From Thermoleophilaceae bacterium (GTDB lineage: Bacteria; Actinomycetota; Thermoleophilia; Solirubrobacterales; Thermoleophilaceae), in assembly GCA_013696425.1 (NCBI GenBank), contig JACCYP010000089.1:1-7335 (forward strand): a stretch of DNA of 7,335 nucleotides. The letters are read 5' to 3'. Below the pieces are notes generated by a model. That model searched no databases and was not told the DNA's origin. It saw only the letters and a program-made list of their open reading frames with translations. How positions within the stretch are numbered: position 1 is the first letter of the stretch; every line of letters starts with the position of its first letter. This document shows, one piece after another, positions 5,745 through 7,335 of this stretch. The translations under genes and the position numbers were made by a program.

Positions 5745-6554
5745 GTGCCCGTCGTGAGCTTGCTCCGACTGCCTCCGCTCTGGCGCGAGGCGACGATGGC
5801 ACGAGAAGTCGCAGCCCTCCTACGGGATCCGGTCTACCGCGGAGAAGGCATCCGCGATGCGGGCGGCCAGCCCGTTGTGCTGATCCCGGGCTTCCTCGCG
5901 GGCGACGATTCCCTCGGCGTCATGACGCGCTGGCTGCGCCAGACCGGCCATCGCACCTGCAGCGCCCAGATGCGCATGAACGTGAGTTGCTCCGCCGACG
6001 CCGTGAACCGGCTCGAGGCACGCGTCGAGGAGCTGTTCGAGAAGTGCGGCGAGCGGGTGGCCGTGATAGGCCAGAGCCGCGGCGGCTGCTTCGCGCGCGT
6101 GCTGGCGCGGCGCCGACCGGACCTCGTCTCCGGAATCGTCACGCTGGGCTCGCCACTCACCGACCAGCTCGCCATCCACCCCGTCGTCAAGGCGCAGGTG
6201 TACGCGGTGGGCGCGCTCGGAACGCTCGGCGCGCCGGGGCTCTTCAACTACCGCTGCCTCAGGGGCGACTGCTGCGAAGCGTTCGACGACGACCTCACCG
6301 CCCGCTTCCCGCGTGGTGTGGGCTTCGTGTCGATCTACTCCAAGCACGACGGCATCGTGCAGTGGGAGTCCTGCCTCGATCCGGCGGCCAAGCACGTCGA
6401 GATCGGCGCCAGCCACATCGGCATGGCCGTGAACCCGGCCGGATACCGCGAGATCGCCGCCGCGCTCGAGCGCTTTCGCCGCGGCGAACGCCGTCGTGAG
6501 CAGCGCAGGGGGCCGCGGGTCTCCTCAGTGGCGAACGCCGCACGCGCTGCCTGA
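5745..6554 (+). CDS. Alpha/beta-fold hydrolase (lipase/esterase-like)
   Basis: This is a 269-residue hydrolase. The oxyanion-hole region is VVLIPGFLAGDD (44-55). The nucleophile elbow is GQSRGG, with Ser111 as the nucleophile. Asp202 in SKHDGIV and His224 in GASHIGM fit the rest of the triad. The substrate is unknown; lipase- or esterase-like activity is the family-level guess. There are eight cysteines (72, 82, 101, 115, 171, 176, 177, 210), many for a protein this size. No clear signal peptide is present: the N-terminus has a short hydrophobic run (PVVSLLRLPPL) but no cleavage site. The C-terminal 25 residues are basic and probably disordered. The GTG at 5745 is the first start after an in-frame TGA at 5691; GTG 5754 is an alternative three codons in. 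It diverges from the oxidoreductase, and a functional link is not evident. Confidence 0.82.
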   Translation: MPVVSLLRLPPLWREATMAREVAALLRDPVYRGEGIRDAGGQPVVLIPGFLAGDDSLGVMTRWLRQTGHRTCSAQMRMNVSCSADAVNRLEARVEELFEKCGERVAVIGQSRGGCFARVLARRRPDLVSGIVTLGSPLTDQLAIHPVVKAQVYAVGALGTLGAPGLFNYRCLRGDCCEAFDDDLTARFPRGVGFVSIYSKHDGIVQWESCLDPAAKHVEIGASHIGMAVNPAGYREIAAALERFRRGERRREQRRGPRVSSVANAARAA

Positions 6555-6555
6555 C

Positions 6556-6580
6556 CCGAGCGCTCCGCGGACGGGCTCGG
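6556..6580 (+). terminator. Possible terminator after the hydrolase
   Basis: CCGAGC (6556-6561) pairs with GCTCGG (6575-6580) across a 13-base loop, starting two bases after the hydrolase stop. TTGTGACGT follows, which is only slightly T-rich. The position is right for a terminator, but the stem is short and the loop large. The rest of the 63-base gap up to 6617 shows no clear promoter or Shine-Dalgarno site. Confidence 0.3.
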
Positions 6581-6617
6581 TTGTGACGTCCACCCCACGC
6601 GCGACCATGCCTCTTCG

Positions 6618-6836
6618 ATGGCCCCCATCATGCGTGTCGCTCGCGGGCTCTACGAGCGATGGAACCGGCTCTCACGCGCCGATCGCGCGGCGCTCGCGCC
6701 CTACGCCGCGGACGTGAAGGAGGCGGCGCTCGATCTCCGCGGCCGCACCGACCGCGCCGCCGCCGAGGGCGAGCTGACACGCGCCAGCGAGCGGCTGGCG
6801 GATCAGCTCGCGCACCTCGAGCGCCGTGCCGCCTGA
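6618..6836 (+). CDS. Small helical protein of unknown function
   Basis: This 72-residue protein is not assigned to a named family. Third codon positions are overwhelmingly G or C throughout, so it is very likely a real gene. The sequence is hydrophilic and predicted mainly helical: RLSRADRAALAPYAADVKEAALDLRG (about 17-42) followed by a charged helix (about 45-70) ending HLERRAA. There is no signal peptide, membrane segment or cysteine. The sequence resembles uncharacterised small proteins I associate with related high-GC actinobacteria, but this is memory rather than a search. The ATG at 6618 has no good ribosome binding site; the ATG at 6630 is an in-frame alternative that would start MRVARGLYERW. 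It ends 16 bases before the mtnA ATG and is probably cotranscribed with it. Confidence 0.65.
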   Translation: MAPIMRVARGLYERWNRLSRADRAALAPYAADVKEAALDLRGRTDRAAAEGELTRASERLADQLAHLERRAA

Positions 6837-6852
6837 GCAGCCCGTGCGGCCG

Positions 6853-7335
6853 ATGCGCTGGCGCGAGGGCACGCTCGAGCTGCTCGACCAGACGCTGCTG
6901 CCCGCCGAGGAGCGCTGGATCCGCTGCGAGACCCACGAGGACGTGGCCGAGGCGATCGAGCGGCTGGCCGTGCGCGGGGCGCCGTCGATCGGCCTGGCCA
7001 CGGCGTACGGATGGGTCGTGGGCCTGAACGCCGGGGCGGACCCGGCCGCGATCGAGAAGCGGCTCGCCGCCACCCGCCCCACCGCCGTGAACCTGCGCTT
7101 CGCCCTCGAGCGGATGCGCTCGGTGGGGAGCGAGTCCAGCGCCGCACTCGCCCTGGCCGAAGAGATGGCCCGTGAGCGAGCCGAGGAGGACGGCCGGATC
7201 GCGGAGGCCGGCGCCGCCCTGTTCAAGCCTGGGGACCGCGCGCTGACCCACTGCAACGCAGGGCCGCTCGCCACGGCCGGCGCCGGCACCGCGGGCGGCG
7301 TGCTGGCCGCGGCCCACGCCGCCGGGCGGCTCGAG
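6853..7335 (+). CDS. mtnA: S-methyl-5-thioribose-1-phosphate isomerase, N-terminal part (runs off the window)
   Basis: The first 161 codons of the methionine-salvage enzyme that converts 5-methylthioribose-1-phosphate to 5-methylthioribulose-1-phosphate in the cytoplasm. The family is about 340-370 residues, so roughly the N-terminal half is seen. Recognisable marks are LLDQTLLP (10-17), VRGAPSIG (40-47, with the conserved substrate-contacting Arg41), RPTAVNLRFAL (75-85) and THCNAGPLATAG (132-143). Cys134 in the last motif is the catalytic cysteine by family comparison; the catalytic Asp lies beyond the edge. The reading frame is open at the right end. The start is uncertain: GTG 6826 and GTG 6844 are in frame upstream, and the former would overlap the small gene by 11 bases. 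No good Shine-Dalgarno site distinguishes them. No other methionine-salvage gene is visible in the window. Confidence 0.88.
   Translation, partial: MRWREGTLELLDQTLLPAEERWIRCETHEDVAEAIERLAVRGAPSIGLATAYGWVVGLNAGADPAAIEKRLAATRPTAVNLRFALERMRSVGSESSAALALAEEMARERAEEDGRIAEAGAALFKPGDRALTHCNAGPLATAGAGTAGGVLAAAHAAGRLE

Noticed and set aside
6496..6717. 73-codon plus-strand frame overlapping the end of the hydrolase and the small gene
   Set aside because: Its codons have weak G/C third-position bias compared with the 6618-6836 frame, and it overlaps both supported genes.
1..7335. Search for mobile elements, CRISPR arrays, tRNA/rRNA genes, toxin-antitoxin or defence systems
   Set aside because: No transposase or integrase motif, spaced direct repeats, tRNA-like fold or defence-type gene pair was seen. 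The window is almost fully occupied by ordinary genes.

Overview
The window comes from a very GC-rich bacterial chromosome. Codon third positions are almost all G or C, and GTG and TTG starts are common. Protein style, gene order and codon use suggest an actinobacterium-like organism, perhaps of the Thermoleophilia/Solirubrobacterales type. That placement is inference from composition and remembered family resemblance, not a database result.

Left block (1-3702, plus strand): the last codons of an unidentified upstream gene are followed by a perfect GC-rich hairpin and then a four-gene ABC importer operon of the OpuC/ProU osmoprotectant type. Its order is ATPase with a C-terminal CBS-like region (70-1245), permease (1242-1958), permease (1958-2728) and lipoprotein solute-binding protein (2725-3702). 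All three junctions overlap (GTGA, TGATG, ATGA), so the genes are probably translationally coupled. A second, perfect 14-bp inverted repeat (59-95) spans the TTG start of the first gene and is the most striking regulatory candidate in the window.

Middle block (3730-5757): an AI-2E/PerM-family membrane protein (3730-4776, plus) converges on a PIG3-type NAD(P)H:quinone oxidoreductase (4773-5711, minus). Their stop codons share one CTAG, leaving no intergenic terminator. The oxidoreductase has no Shine-Dalgarno site but a TANNNT hexamer exactly at -12 to -7 of its GTG, so it looks leaderless. A similar arrangement precedes the AI-2E gene. A 33-bp divergent spacer separates the oxidoreductase from the next gene.

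Right block (5745-7335, plus strand): an alpha/beta-hydrolase with an intact catalytic triad and many cysteines (5745-6554), a possible terminator, a 71-residue-scale helical protein of unknown function (6618-6836), and the first 161 codons of methylthioribose-1-phosphate isomerase, mtnA, which runs off the edge.

The importer is the only clear multi-gene system. The other genes look like ordinary housekeeping or accessory genes. I found no mobile element, CRISPR array, tRNA, rRNA or evident novel system. The observations worth follow-up are at the regulatory and gene-architecture scale. The only stretch outside genes longer than about 40 bases, apart from the left edge, is 6555-6617, and it holds only a possible terminator hairpin.
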